Assembly (NCBI RefSeq): GCF_002949735.1
Contig: NZ_CP026681.1
Location: 7,842,501 to 7,906,500 of the forward strand
Direction: 5' to 3'
DNA from: Nostoc sp. 'Peltigera membranacea cyanobiont' N6
GTDB lineage: Bacteria > Cyanobacteriota > Cyanobacteriia > Cyanobacteriales > Nostocaceae
DNA length: 64,000 nt
The notes under the pieces are model-generated. The model was not told where the DNA came from. It saw only the letters and a program-made list of their open reading frames with translations, and made no database searches. The position numbers and the translations under genes were made by a program. Shown here piece by piece: positions 18,264 to 25,462 of this stretch. How positions within the stretch are numbered: position 1 is the stretch's first letter; each line of letters begins with the position of its first letter.

Positions 18264-18889
18264 TCATTAGTTATTTGCAAATGACAACTGACAAACGACA
18301 AACCAAAATGTAAACAAAAGTTGCAGGTTTTCTTTCAAAGTGTTACATTTATTTACACAAACAATAGCAGCCAAGATAACTCAGCACTACAGCTTAGTTA
18401 AAAACTCGGATGCTTTCCACCCCTCCATACCTTTTTATCCTCCCAACACAGCAGGAAATCAACCAGCCACCGGCTGGTTTTTGTTTCAAAACATGCTCTC
18501 TTGAATCAAAAAATGTGTTTTATGTTACGATGCAGTAATACTAACGTCGGAAATGTATGCGCTAAACTAGCTACGTAGAAAATACCGTGGTAATGTAAGG
18601 AATGGTATTTGATTCTGCGAAAAAGGCATGGAAGAAAGCGTGTACTTTAGCAGGCAATAGGCTATTAAATTTACAATTCTTAGAATTAAGGTGTTATTAG
18701 CTCACCATAGTGTGGGCCTTTGGATTAAACAAGCTTGATCCCGACGAAAAACTGTATTGTATAAGTTGACAGTTTCGAGCAAAAAATTGGTTGATGGCAG
18801 TCTTGGTCAATAGCATCTATTTAAAAGTCCAAAGCCAAGTAATTGTTTTCTTGCCTTGCCATGTTCATTTAACTCTGGAGGTATAGTTC
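18264..18889. other. Long leader region of the RNA-binding protein gene
   Basis: Contains a rho-independent hairpin at 18461-18486 and about 400 bases before the RRM gene. A promoter-like TATGTTACGATGCAGTAATA occurs near 18522-18541. Cyanobacterial rbp genes are known for cold response and structured 5' leaders, so a long untranslated leader is plausible. A short RNA ending at the 18,480 terminator is possible, but I could not match a named family. Confidence 0.45.
18461..18486 (+). terminator. Rho-independent terminator
   Basis: Perfect 8-bp stem AACCAGCC/GGCTGGTT with a 3-base loop, followed by TTTGTTT. It lies 200 bases after the M48-like gene, so it ends that transcript or a separate short RNA. 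Confidence 0.75.
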
Positions 18890-19399
18890 ATGTCCGTTCG
18901 CCTATATATAGGTAATTTGCCTAAAGAAGAAATCGACCGTCAGGATCTGCAAGCAGTTTTTGCAGCAGAAGGTGAAGCTGTAACTACTAAATTAATTAAA
19001 GACCGCAAAACTGGCAAATGCCGTGGTTTTGGTTTTCTTACCGTCAACAATGACGAACAAGCTGACGAAATCATTGAAAAGTATAATGGTCAGATGTTTA
19101 AAGACACTGCCATTAAGCTAGAAAAGGCATTACCTCGCACAAAGGGTGAAGAGGGCGACGAGCAAGCTCCAAAACCAGTTAGTCTTAATGCTAGTAGTAC
19201 ACCTACTCCTACTCCTAATAGAGAAGGTAGCCGTCGCGAGAAAAGCTCTAAGAAGCCTCGTCGGGGCGGCGGTGGCGGCGGTTCTCGCGAAAACAGCACA
19301 ACAACAACAACCGATTCAGACGCTATTCGTCCAGATCCTCGTTGGGCTTCGGAATTAGAAAAGCTGAAGCAGATGCTAGCTGCACAAACTACGAATTAA
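18890..19399 (+). CDS. RRM-type RNA-binding protein
   Basis: A single RNA-recognition motif covers residues 1-80. RNP2 is LYIGNL at residues 5-10, and RNP1 is KCRGFGFLTV near residues 43-52; both are intact. The C-terminal 85 residues are low-complexity: a T/P stretch, then basic RRGGGGGG and a NSTTTTTTD tract, ending in a short helix (WASELEKLKQML). The glycine-rich tail resembles cold-inducible cyanobacterial Rbp proteins, but it is longer and carries extra threonine repeats. Such proteins bind RNA in the cytoplasm and affect mRNA localisation near thylakoids. A strong ribosome site (TGGAGG) lies 10 bases before the ATG. A long leader precedes the gene. Confidence 0.9.
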   Translation: MSVRLYIGNLPKEEIDRQDLQAVFAAEGEAVTTKLIKDRKTGKCRGFGFLTVNNDEQADEIIEKYNGQMFKDTAIKLEKALPRTKGEEGDEQAPKPVSLNASSTPTPTPNREGSRREKSSKKPRRGGGGGGSRENSTTTTTDSDAIRPDPRWASELEKLKQMLAAQTTN

Positions 19400-19782
19400 T
19401 CCTTAAGGCAGAGAAATTAAAAATTAAAAGTCAGAATTTTTTTGATTTTTAATTTTTAATTGTTGACATCGCCTAGCTGCTTAGTTAAAAGCTACTTGCA
19501 GCTATTTTTGTAAGTATATACTTATACAACATAAATTGTATAGAGTTAGTGTTAAAGCCTGCTTATAAAAAAATTAAGTTTTTGTAATTAGACGGATTAA
19601 AAACCTAACTGAATATGAATGCGGTGCCTACGACGGGCTGCGCCTACGCAAGAATTATCTGGATTTGATAAATATAGAGTCAGTAATGGCAGGTTTGATA
19701 ATGCCAAGAGAACCGGAGGCATCGCTCTCAAGATAATTTTAATTTACACTCAAGGTAAGACCGATCGTTTGCAGCTTCTGTT
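19400..19782. other. Intergenic region before sufE with a GC-rich repeat
   Basis: An inverted pair AAAATTAAAAG / TTTTTAATTTTTAATT follows the RRM gene and may end its transcript. A GC-rich unit near 19,621-19,652 (GCGGTGCCTACGACGGGC, then TGCGCCTACGC) is of a kind often scattered in Nostoc genomes. No gene is seen. Confidence 0.5.
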
Positions 19783-20223
19783 ATGTCCTCAACTCTAGAT
19801 TCTTTGCCACCTGCGCTTGCTAAAATTGTCCAGCGCTTTCAACGCGCTTCCGAACCGAAGCGGCGCTACGAACAGCTAATCTGGTATGCTCAGAAGCTCA
19901 ATGAGTTCCCAGAAGCTAATAAGTTACCTGACAATAAAGTTCCTGGTTGCGTGTCTCAAGTTTATATCACAGCAACCTTGGATGACGGTAAAGTTGTGTT
20001 TCAGGGCGAGTCTGATTCTCAGTTAACCAAAGGATTAGTAGGGCTGCTAGTTGAAGGATTGCAAGGACTAACGCCAACTGAGATTGTCCAACTTACCCCA
20101 GATTTTATTCAAGAAACAGGTTTAAATGTTAGTCTGACACCTTCCCGCGCTAATGGATTTTACAACATTTTTAAAACCATGCAAAAAAAAGCGTTGGAGT
20201 GTAAGTTAGATTTACCTAGCTAA
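19783..20223 (+). CDS. sufE: SufE-family sulfur acceptor protein
   Basis: SufE takes persulfide sulfur from the cysteine desulfurase SufS and passes it to the SufBCD scaffold in iron-sulfur cluster assembly. The 146-residue length is normal. The acceptor cysteine lies in KVPGCVSQVY near residue 57, the conserved V-x-GC-x-S-x-V loop. RRYEQLIWYAQKL precedes it and GLVGLLVEGLQG follows. SufS is not in the window. Confidence 0.92.
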   Translation: MSSTLDSLPPALAKIVQRFQRASEPKRRYEQLIWYAQKLNEFPEANKLPDNKVPGCVSQVYITATLDDGKVVFQGESDSQLTKGLVGLLVEGLQGLTPTEIVQLTPDFIQETGLNVSLTPSRANGFYNIFKTMQKKALECKLDLPS

Positions 20224-20290
20224 ACTTGGTTATTAGTCATTGGTCATTGGTCATTGGTCATTAGTAAAGGACAACTGACAAATGACTAAT
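20224..20290. repeat. Tandem repeat tract (GTCATTG type)
   Basis: TTGGTCATTGGTCATT units repeat between sufE and the alpha/beta-hydrolase gene and run into the first codons of the latter (AATGACTAATAAC). The same repeat occurs inside mutS at 26,080-26,187. Confidence 0.75.
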
Positions 20291-21226
20291 AACGTAAAAT
20301 TACCAAAATTTAGTCTCATGCCAACAAATTTATTATCTACCTCTGTTGCTACTGGCTTTGGTGGAATAGTTCAAGAATATCTCTGGAATTGGGAAAATCA
20401 GCAATTGCGCGTTGTTTATGAAACCCTTGGTAAAGGTTCACCGTTATTGCTATTACCATCTTTCAGCAGTGTCTCGACACGTTCGGAAGTAGGCGAACTT
20501 GCCAAGTTACTAGCTCCCAATTTTCAAGTTGTAGCCATAGATTGGCCTGGTTTTGGTGAATCTTCTCGCCCTAGCTTGGATTACCGACCAGAAATATATC
20601 AGCACTTTCTAGAAGATTTTGTCAAAGCTGTTTTTAATACTCCGATTACTGCGATCGCGGCTGGTCATGCTGCTAGTTACGTTTTACAATTAGCTGTAAA
20701 AGAACAAGCTGCTTTCTCACGGATTGTATTGTTAGCTCCTACTTGGCGTGGGCCTTTGCCGACAATGGGGGCAAGTCAGCAAATAGCTGGCATTGTCAGA
20801 GGATTGGTGCGATCGCCTATACTTGGTCAAGCTCTCTACAAACTCAACACTACCCAATCTTTCTTAAGTTTCATGTACCGCCGTCATGTTTTTACTGACG
20901 CAGCTAAAATTACACCCAGTTTCATTGAGCAGAAATGGGAAACAACTCAACAACCAGGAGCGCGATTTGCATCTGCTGCCTTTGTAACTGGTAATCTTGA
21001 TGCTGTACGCGAACAGTCAGATTTTCTCGAACTTGTGCAGTCTTTAACCGTACCGCTCATGGTAGTAATTGGGGAATCTAGCCCCCCAAAATCACGAGAA
21101 GAAATGAACGCTTTGGTAGCCTTACCAGGTGTGAGAAGCGTTGTTATTCCTGGTTCTCTGGGACTGCATGAAGAATACCCAGCAGTTGTTTTAGAAGCAG
21201 TTCAAGATTTTTTGTTCTCTCCATAA
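20282..21226 (+). CDS. Alpha/beta-hydrolase-fold protein with an altered nucleophile elbow
   Basis: The 314-residue protein has the fold's landmarks: the oxyanion-region strand PLLLLPSFSS near residue 57, VVAIDWPGFGESSRP (strand 4 loop) and a late LGLHEEYP histidine segment. At the nucleophile elbow, where G-x-S-x-G/S is usual, it reads AAGHAASYV (codons GGT CAT GCT GCT AGT near 20,661), so the serine is alanine. It may be non-catalytic, or another residue such as the following serine may serve. ATG 20282 lies in a tandem-repeat tract, so ATG 20318 (MPTNLLST) is an alternative start. It is close downstream of sufE. Confidence 0.75.
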   Translation: MTNNVKLPKFSLMPTNLLSTSVATGFGGIVQEYLWNWENQQLRVVYETLGKGSPLLLLPSFSSVSTRSEVGELAKLLAPNFQVVAIDWPGFGESSRPSLDYRPEIYQHFLEDFVKAVFNTPITAIAAGHAASYVLQLAVKEQAAFSRIVLLAPTWRGPLPTMGASQQIAGIVRGLVRSPILGQALYKLNTTQSFLSFMYRRHVFTDAAKITPSFIEQKWETTQQPGARFASAAFVTGNLDAVREQSDFLELVQSLTVPLMVVIGESSPPKSREEMNALVALPGVRSVVIPGSLGLHEEYPAVVLEAVQDFLFSP

Positions 21227-21347
21227 AATTACCTCACCTTTGTTTTTCTGCATCTGGAGTGCTTCTAGGTGAGATAAAAACATTGCAACCTCGTGGCAAG
21301 TCAGGCATTAACTCTTTCTCCGTCTGCTCTCCTGCCCTTCTTGGGCT

Positions 21348-21370
21348 AGAATGATTATGAGTATCATTCT
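21348..21370. promoter_or_regulatory. Fur/Zur-like palindrome
   Basis: AGAATGAT and ATCATTCT are perfect 8-bp arms around 7 bases. The ATGAT...ATCAT core resembles metal-regulator boxes of the Fur superfamily. It lies 290 bases before the FkbM gene. Protein binding is inferred. Confidence 0.45.
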
Positions 21371-21540
21371 CTGGTACTCATACCTAAAGTCGTAGAGAAA
21401 CCTAGTGGTGCAATAAACCAAAAAGTTGAGTGCAATAGATGCAGATGCTTACCCTGTTTGAGTTACTCGCTTTTTTGATCGGGTAGTGTTTATTGAAACC
21501 ACCACCCTTGTCCATATAAGTATAATTTTTATTTGGAATG

Positions 21541-21551
21541 ATGATTATCAT
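21541..21551. promoter_or_regulatory. Second palindrome, Fur/Zur-like
   Basis: ATGAT-T-ATCAT is a perfect 11-bp palindrome about 109 bases before the FkbM methyltransferase gene. Confidence 0.4.
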
Positions 21552-21659
21552 GTATATTTAGCAAATATATTCACAGGAATAACGATTTCAGTTTCAATAA
21601 ACATATTGCATTAGTTTGATGACTATAATGCTTACTGAAGAATCTATTAAATAATAAAT

Positions 21660-22460
21660 ATGGATAAAAACTTAATTATAGATGTTGGTGTTCACACAGG
21701 TGAAGATAGTGAGTTTTATCTCAAAAAAGGATTTCGAGTTATTGGTATCGAAGCTAACCCTGATATTTATGAGGATACTAAGAAAAAATTAGGTGCATAC
21801 ATAGAAACTGGTCAGCTTATTCTACTCAATGTTGCTGTATCATCTCAAAATCAATCAGTTACTTTTTACGTCAACTTGGACAAAAGTTTCTGGAGTACAA
21901 CTTCATTAGATTTTGTGCGTCGAAATGAATTTTTTGGTACAAGTTCTACTGCCATAACTGTAGAAGGACGTACATTTGAAAATATTTTACAGGAGTTTGG
22001 CATCCCCTATTATCTCAAAGTTGATATTGAAGGTGCTGATATATTATGCTTACAGGCTTTACACAAGTTTGAAACCAAACCTCAGTTTCTATCTATAGAA
22101 TCTGCACAGACATCATGGAACGATCTGTTAGCAGAATTAGCGCTCTTAAAAGAACTTGGTTATAAAAAATTTAAAGCTATCAACCAAAAAGACGTACCTA
22201 AGCAAGTCTGTCCATTTCCAGCCAAAGAAGGTGAATATATAAAACATCAGTTTGAATACGGTGCTAGTGGAATTTTTGGAGAAGAAACACCAGGTAATTG
22301 GCTATCTGAAACTGAAGTATTAAAAGTCTATAAATATGTTTTTTTACAATATAGATTATTTGAATCCAACGGATTTTTCAACCAATTTTCTTTAGGAAAG
22401 ATGCTTTTAGATAAACTCCAACTGAAACTTGCTTGGTACGATACTCATGCTAGTCTTTGA
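21660..22460 (+). CDS. FkbM-family SAM-dependent methyltransferase
   Basis: The 266-residue protein opens with the FkbM motif IIDVGVHTGEDSEFYLKKG (SAM motif I), then VIGIEANPDIYED (motif II, acidic residue binding ribose). Further on comes YYLKVDIEGADILCLQAL, the family's conserved KxDIEG block. FkbM enzymes methylate hydroxyl or other groups of sugars and polyketides. No glycosyltransferase neighbours reveal the substrate. Its upstream region has metal-box-like palindromes. Base composition is more AT-rich than the flanking genes, which could reflect transfer. Confidence 0.85.
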   Translation: MDKNLIIDVGVHTGEDSEFYLKKGFRVIGIEANPDIYEDTKKKLGAYIETGQLILLNVAVSSQNQSVTFYVNLDKSFWSTTSLDFVRRNEFFGTSSTAITVEGRTFENILQEFGIPYYLKVDIEGADILCLQALHKFETKPQFLSIESAQTSWNDLLAELALLKELGYKKFKAINQKDVPKQVCPFPAKEGEYIKHQFEYGASGIFGEETPGNWLSETEVLKVYKYVFLQYRLFESNGFFNQFSLGKMLLDKLQLKLAWYDTHASL

Positions 22461-23048
22461 CCTTTATAGGATAAGGGGAAAATCCTCTCCTTGTCGCCTA
22501 GTTATCTTCGATGAAACCTATGTATTATTAACATCTTTCTTAGTAAAAAAGCAAAATTTTGTGAACTAGAGATAGCAGTAGTTTCAGCGATTGAAGTCAG
22601 GAATTGATAAACAGGCGATCGCCATCCGTGAAAGCAAAAAAACTGATTTATACAGGTGATTGATAAACTGAGTTTATTAAATCCGATCTAAAGGCTCAAG
22701 CAAAATTAGATAGTTAGCTCAACTGAGTTTCGGAAAAAATAAATAATATATTAATACAGTTTTTTACACAAAAATTAACTATGACAGGTATCTAACTCGT
22801 TGCGATACCTTCTGTACGAGAGGCTACGCCAAGCAAGGTGTGAGCTTTTCTTCTCCTGTCGGAGACGCTGCGCGAACGAGACGCTAATCCAGAACTTTTC
22901 GGTCTACTGAAAATAAAATATTTCTCTATTAAATTATGTGATGATTTTGCTGAAAGCCAAAAGAAAAGCAAGTTCGCACAAAAATATAAAAAGATTTATC
23001 ATAGGCGATAATGATTATCCACAAGGTAAGACAAGGGGAATTTAGAGT
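22461..23048. other. Intergenic region before the CobW-type gene
   Basis: AT-rich DNA with a GC-rich dispersed repeat at about 22,800-22,890 (ACGAGAGGCTACGCCAAGC, GAGACGCTGCGCGAACGAG), a type widely scattered in Nostoc genomes. A metal-box palindrome at 23,007-23,019 lies close to the next gene. Confidence 0.55.
23007..23019. promoter_or_regulatory. Zur-box-like palindrome upstream of the CobW-type gene
   Basis: GATAAT-G-ATTATC is a perfect 13-bp palindrome, 29 bases before the ATG. It closely matches the Zur operator described in Anabaena (TGATAATNATTATCA type), and COG0523 genes are known Zur targets. A repressor here would block transcription when zinc is sufficient. Confidence 0.65.
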
Positions 23049-24020
23049 ATGGTGGCTGACGTAATCAACAATTCAGTTCCCGTTACTGTTCTTACAGGCT
23101 ATTTGGGAGCAGGTAAAACGACTCTACTCAATCACATCCTCACCTACGAACACGGCAAAAAAGTTGCTGTGATTGTCAATGAATTTGGGGAAGTGGGTAT
23201 TGATAATCAATTGATTATCGATGCGGATGAAGAAATATTTGAAATGAATAATGGCTGTATCTGTTGTACAGTACGCGGCGATTTAATTCGCATCATTGGC
23301 AATTTGATGAAGCGGCGCGATAAATTTGACCATTTAGTAATTGAAACAACTGGATTAGCCGACCCTGCACCAGTGATTCAGACATTTTTTGTGGATGAAG
23401 ATTTGCAAAGTCAACTGTCTCTAGACGCAGTGGTGACAGTCGTAGATGCCAAGCATATTTGGCAACATTGGGATGCAGACGAAGCACAAGAACAGATTGC
23501 TTTTGCCGATGTAATTTTACTTAATAAAACAGATTTAGTCGCGCCAGAAGAGTTGGATGAATTAGAAAAACGGATTCGGGCGATGAATGCGATCGCAAAA
23601 ATCTACCGGACTCAAAATTCTGAACTAGGAATGGATGCTTTATTAGGTGTAAAAGCTTTTGATTTAGATCGTGCATTAGAGATCGATCCAGATTTCTTAG
23701 GCGAAGATGCCCACGTACACGATGAAACGGTCTTTTCAGTGGCTTTAGTAGAAGCAGGTGCAGTAGATGGAGAAAAATTAAACGCTTGGCTTTCGGAGTT
23801 ACTGCGTACCCAAGGCCCAGATATTTTTCGGATGAAAGGCATTTTAAATATTGCCGGAGAAGAGAATCGATTTGTATTCCAAGGCGTACACATGATATTT
23901 GATGGCAAACCCGATCGCCCCTGGAAACCCAGCGAAACTCCCAAAAACGAACTAGTTTTCATCGGTCGCAACCTTGATGCAGCCCAACTCAAGCAAGATT
24001 TTCTCGCTTGTCTAGCTTAA
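23049..24020 (+). CDS. CobW/COG0523 GTP-dependent metallochaperone
   Basis: COG0523 P-loop GTPases deliver metals such as zinc to client enzymes. The 323-residue protein has the P-loop GYLGAGKTTLLN near residue 20, the metal-binding NNGCICCTVRGDL (CxCC) near residue 74, ETTGLADPAP (switch region), LLNKTDLV (NKxD), and a short HVHDE cluster before the CobW C-terminal domain. The upstream Zur-like palindrome suggests induction on zinc starvation. The next gene (WD40) begins 76 bases later on the same strand; an unusual repeat tract lies between them. Confidence 0.92.
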   Translation: MVADVINNSVPVTVLTGYLGAGKTTLLNHILTYEHGKKVAVIVNEFGEVGIDNQLIIDADEEIFEMNNGCICCTVRGDLIRIIGNLMKRRDKFDHLVIETTGLADPAPVIQTFFVDEDLQSQLSLDAVVTVVDAKHIWQHWDADEAQEQIAFADVILLNKTDLVAPEELDELEKRIRAMNAIAKIYRTQNSELGMDALLGVKAFDLDRALEIDPDFLGEDAHVHDETVFSVALVEAGAVDGEKLNAWLSELLRTQGPDIFRMKGILNIAGEENRFVFQGVHMIFDGKPDRPWKPSETPKNELVFIGRNLDAAQLKQDFLACLA

Positions 24021-24021
24021 A

Positions 24022-24090
24022 AGGGGATTGGGTTCTGGGGATTGAGAACAATTCAGTCCCTAGTCCCCAGTCCCTAGTACCCAGTACCTA
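24022..24090. repeat. Short tandem repeat tract (CCCAGTCCCTAGT type)
   Basis: GGGGATTGGG and TCCCCAGTCCCTAG units separate the CobW and WD40 genes. It may form a hairpin because the two halves are partly complementary. Confidence 0.65.
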
Positions 24091-24096
24091 AGAAAT

Positions 24097-25155
24097 ATGA
24101 ACTCCACAACCAAATCTAAGGAATTTGAACAACACTATTCGGGGATACTTTCAGATTATGTAACTGCGATCGCTTGGTCGCCACAAGGTAAAATTTTAGC
24201 AGCAACTTCCGCCGCAGGGGAAGTTGTTCTGTGGAATGATGGCGAACTTACAACCTTACAAACTGGTAACGGTAAATCAGTAGACTGTCTGGCATTTTCG
24301 CCAGATGGAAAATTTTTAGCCGTTGGCGGACAAGATGGACAGGTCAAAATTTGGCAGAATACTGAATTAATCGCCACGCTGGAAAATGCCCCCGCATGGG
24401 TTGACAAGCTAGCTTGGAATTACACCAGTAACCAACTGGCTTTTAGTTTGGGGCGTTACGTGCAAGTTTGGGATGCAGATACTCGTGAAATTGTCGTAAC
24501 GCTAAATTTCGACAACTCTTCAGTATTGGGTATAGATTGGCGTATTGACGGAGAATACTTGGCCATTAGTGGTTACAAGGGAGTGAAAATTTGGCATAGT
24601 CAAAACTGGGATGAAGAACCATATAGCCTAGATATGACCACTGTCAGTTTAGCGATGGCTTGGTCGCCTGATGGCAAATACCTGGCTTCTGGCAACATGG
24701 ATCGTAGTGTCACTGTTTTGGAATGGAATAATCCCGACCCTTGGGTAATGCGTGGCTTCCCTGGTAAAATTCGCCAATTGGCATGGTCAGAAGCTATCAC
24801 TAAAGTGGGTGCGCCAATACTCGCATCTTCTAGCGTTGAAGGGATTGTGGTGTGGGAAAAGCTAGAGGATGATACTTTAGGTTGGGAAGCACGAGTATTA
24901 ACTAATCATGTGGGCACGATCAATGCGATCGCTTTTGCACCAAAAAGCTTCCTTCTCGCTTCTGCTGCTGCTGACGGCTGGTTGTGTTTGTGGAACCAAG
25001 CTAAGGAAGTATCCCAAATTATCACAGGTGTCTCAGGAGGTTTTTCAGCCTTAGCTTGGCATCCCCAAGGTAAGTTACTAGCCGCAGGCGGCGAGCAAGG
25101 CGAATTAGTTATTTGGTCAAAGGTTTTGCGGGGTCAAGGATTTGGGCGCAGCTAA
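24097..25155 (+). CDS. WD40-repeat protein
   Basis: The 352-residue protein is made of about seven WD40 blades. Examples are AWSPQGKILAATSAAGEVVLW, AFSPDGKFLAVGGQDGQVKIW, and AWHPQGKLLAAGGEQGELVIW, each with the usual SPDGK...LA and terminal W near-dipeptide. It has no other domain and no signal peptide, so it is likely a cytoplasmic protein-protein platform. It follows the CobW-type gene closely and may be co-transcribed under the Zur-like site. A role in metal metabolism is only inferred from that position. Confidence 0.85.
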   Translation: MNSTTKSKEFEQHYSGILSDYVTAIAWSPQGKILAATSAAGEVVLWNDGELTTLQTGNGKSVDCLAFSPDGKFLAVGGQDGQVKIWQNTELIATLENAPAWVDKLAWNYTSNQLAFSLGRYVQVWDADTREIVVTLNFDNSSVLGIDWRIDGEYLAISGYKGVKIWHSQNWDEEPYSLDMTTVSLAMAWSPDGKYLASGNMDRSVTVLEWNNPDPWVMRGFPGKIRQLAWSEAITKVGAPILASSSVEGIVVWEKLEDDTLGWEARVLTNHVGTINAIAFAPKSFLLASAAADGWLCLWNQAKEVSQIITGVSGGFSALAWHPQGKLLAAGGEQGELVIWSKVLRGQGFGRS

Positions 25156-25462
25156 AATAATTCGTAATTCGTAATTTTTGGGTTTAATTACCCTTCTGCT
25201 AAAAGGAGAGGCTAAGTCCAAGTCTAAGTAAGTGGGCGGGAAAATTTATAACTATGGAACGAAAGTTTGACCAGAACGATTAGATTCAAATTTTACACGA
25301 GGCTTTACCGACTTCCGTGGATTAAAACAACCTTAATTTTCTTTTAGCCCAGGTAACTGGGCTTTATTTTTGTAGCTGGACTGCGTTGAAAAATTTAACT
25401 ATTAACTATTAACTATTATTATTTGATTAATACAGACAAATAATTAGTCAACCAACAACATA
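25156..25462. other. Intergenic region between convergent WD40 and mutS genes
   Basis: Holds a clear terminator at 25,346-25,372, a GTAATTCGTAATT repeat remnant just after the WD40 gene and a TTAACTATTAACTATTAAC tract near 25,397-25,420. No gene is visible. Confidence 0.6.
25346..25372 (+). terminator. Rho-independent terminator
   Basis: Stem AGCCCAG/CTGGGCT with loop GTAA, then TTATTTTTG. It could end the WD40 transcript, which lies 190 bases upstream. The same stem arms recur at 41,649-41,666. Confidence 0.75.

Larger units (their letters stand above)
21227..21659. other. Intergenic region with two Fur/Zur-like palindromes
   Basis: Holds palindromes at 21,348-21,370 and 21,541-21,551 ahead of the FkbM methyltransferase gene. 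Otherwise it is AT-rich and non-coding. Confidence 0.55.

Noticed and set aside
18380..18486. Possible Yfr1-type small RNA before the RRM gene
   Set aside because: A terminator is there, but the diagnostic ACUCCUCACAC core is absent, so no named RNA was called.
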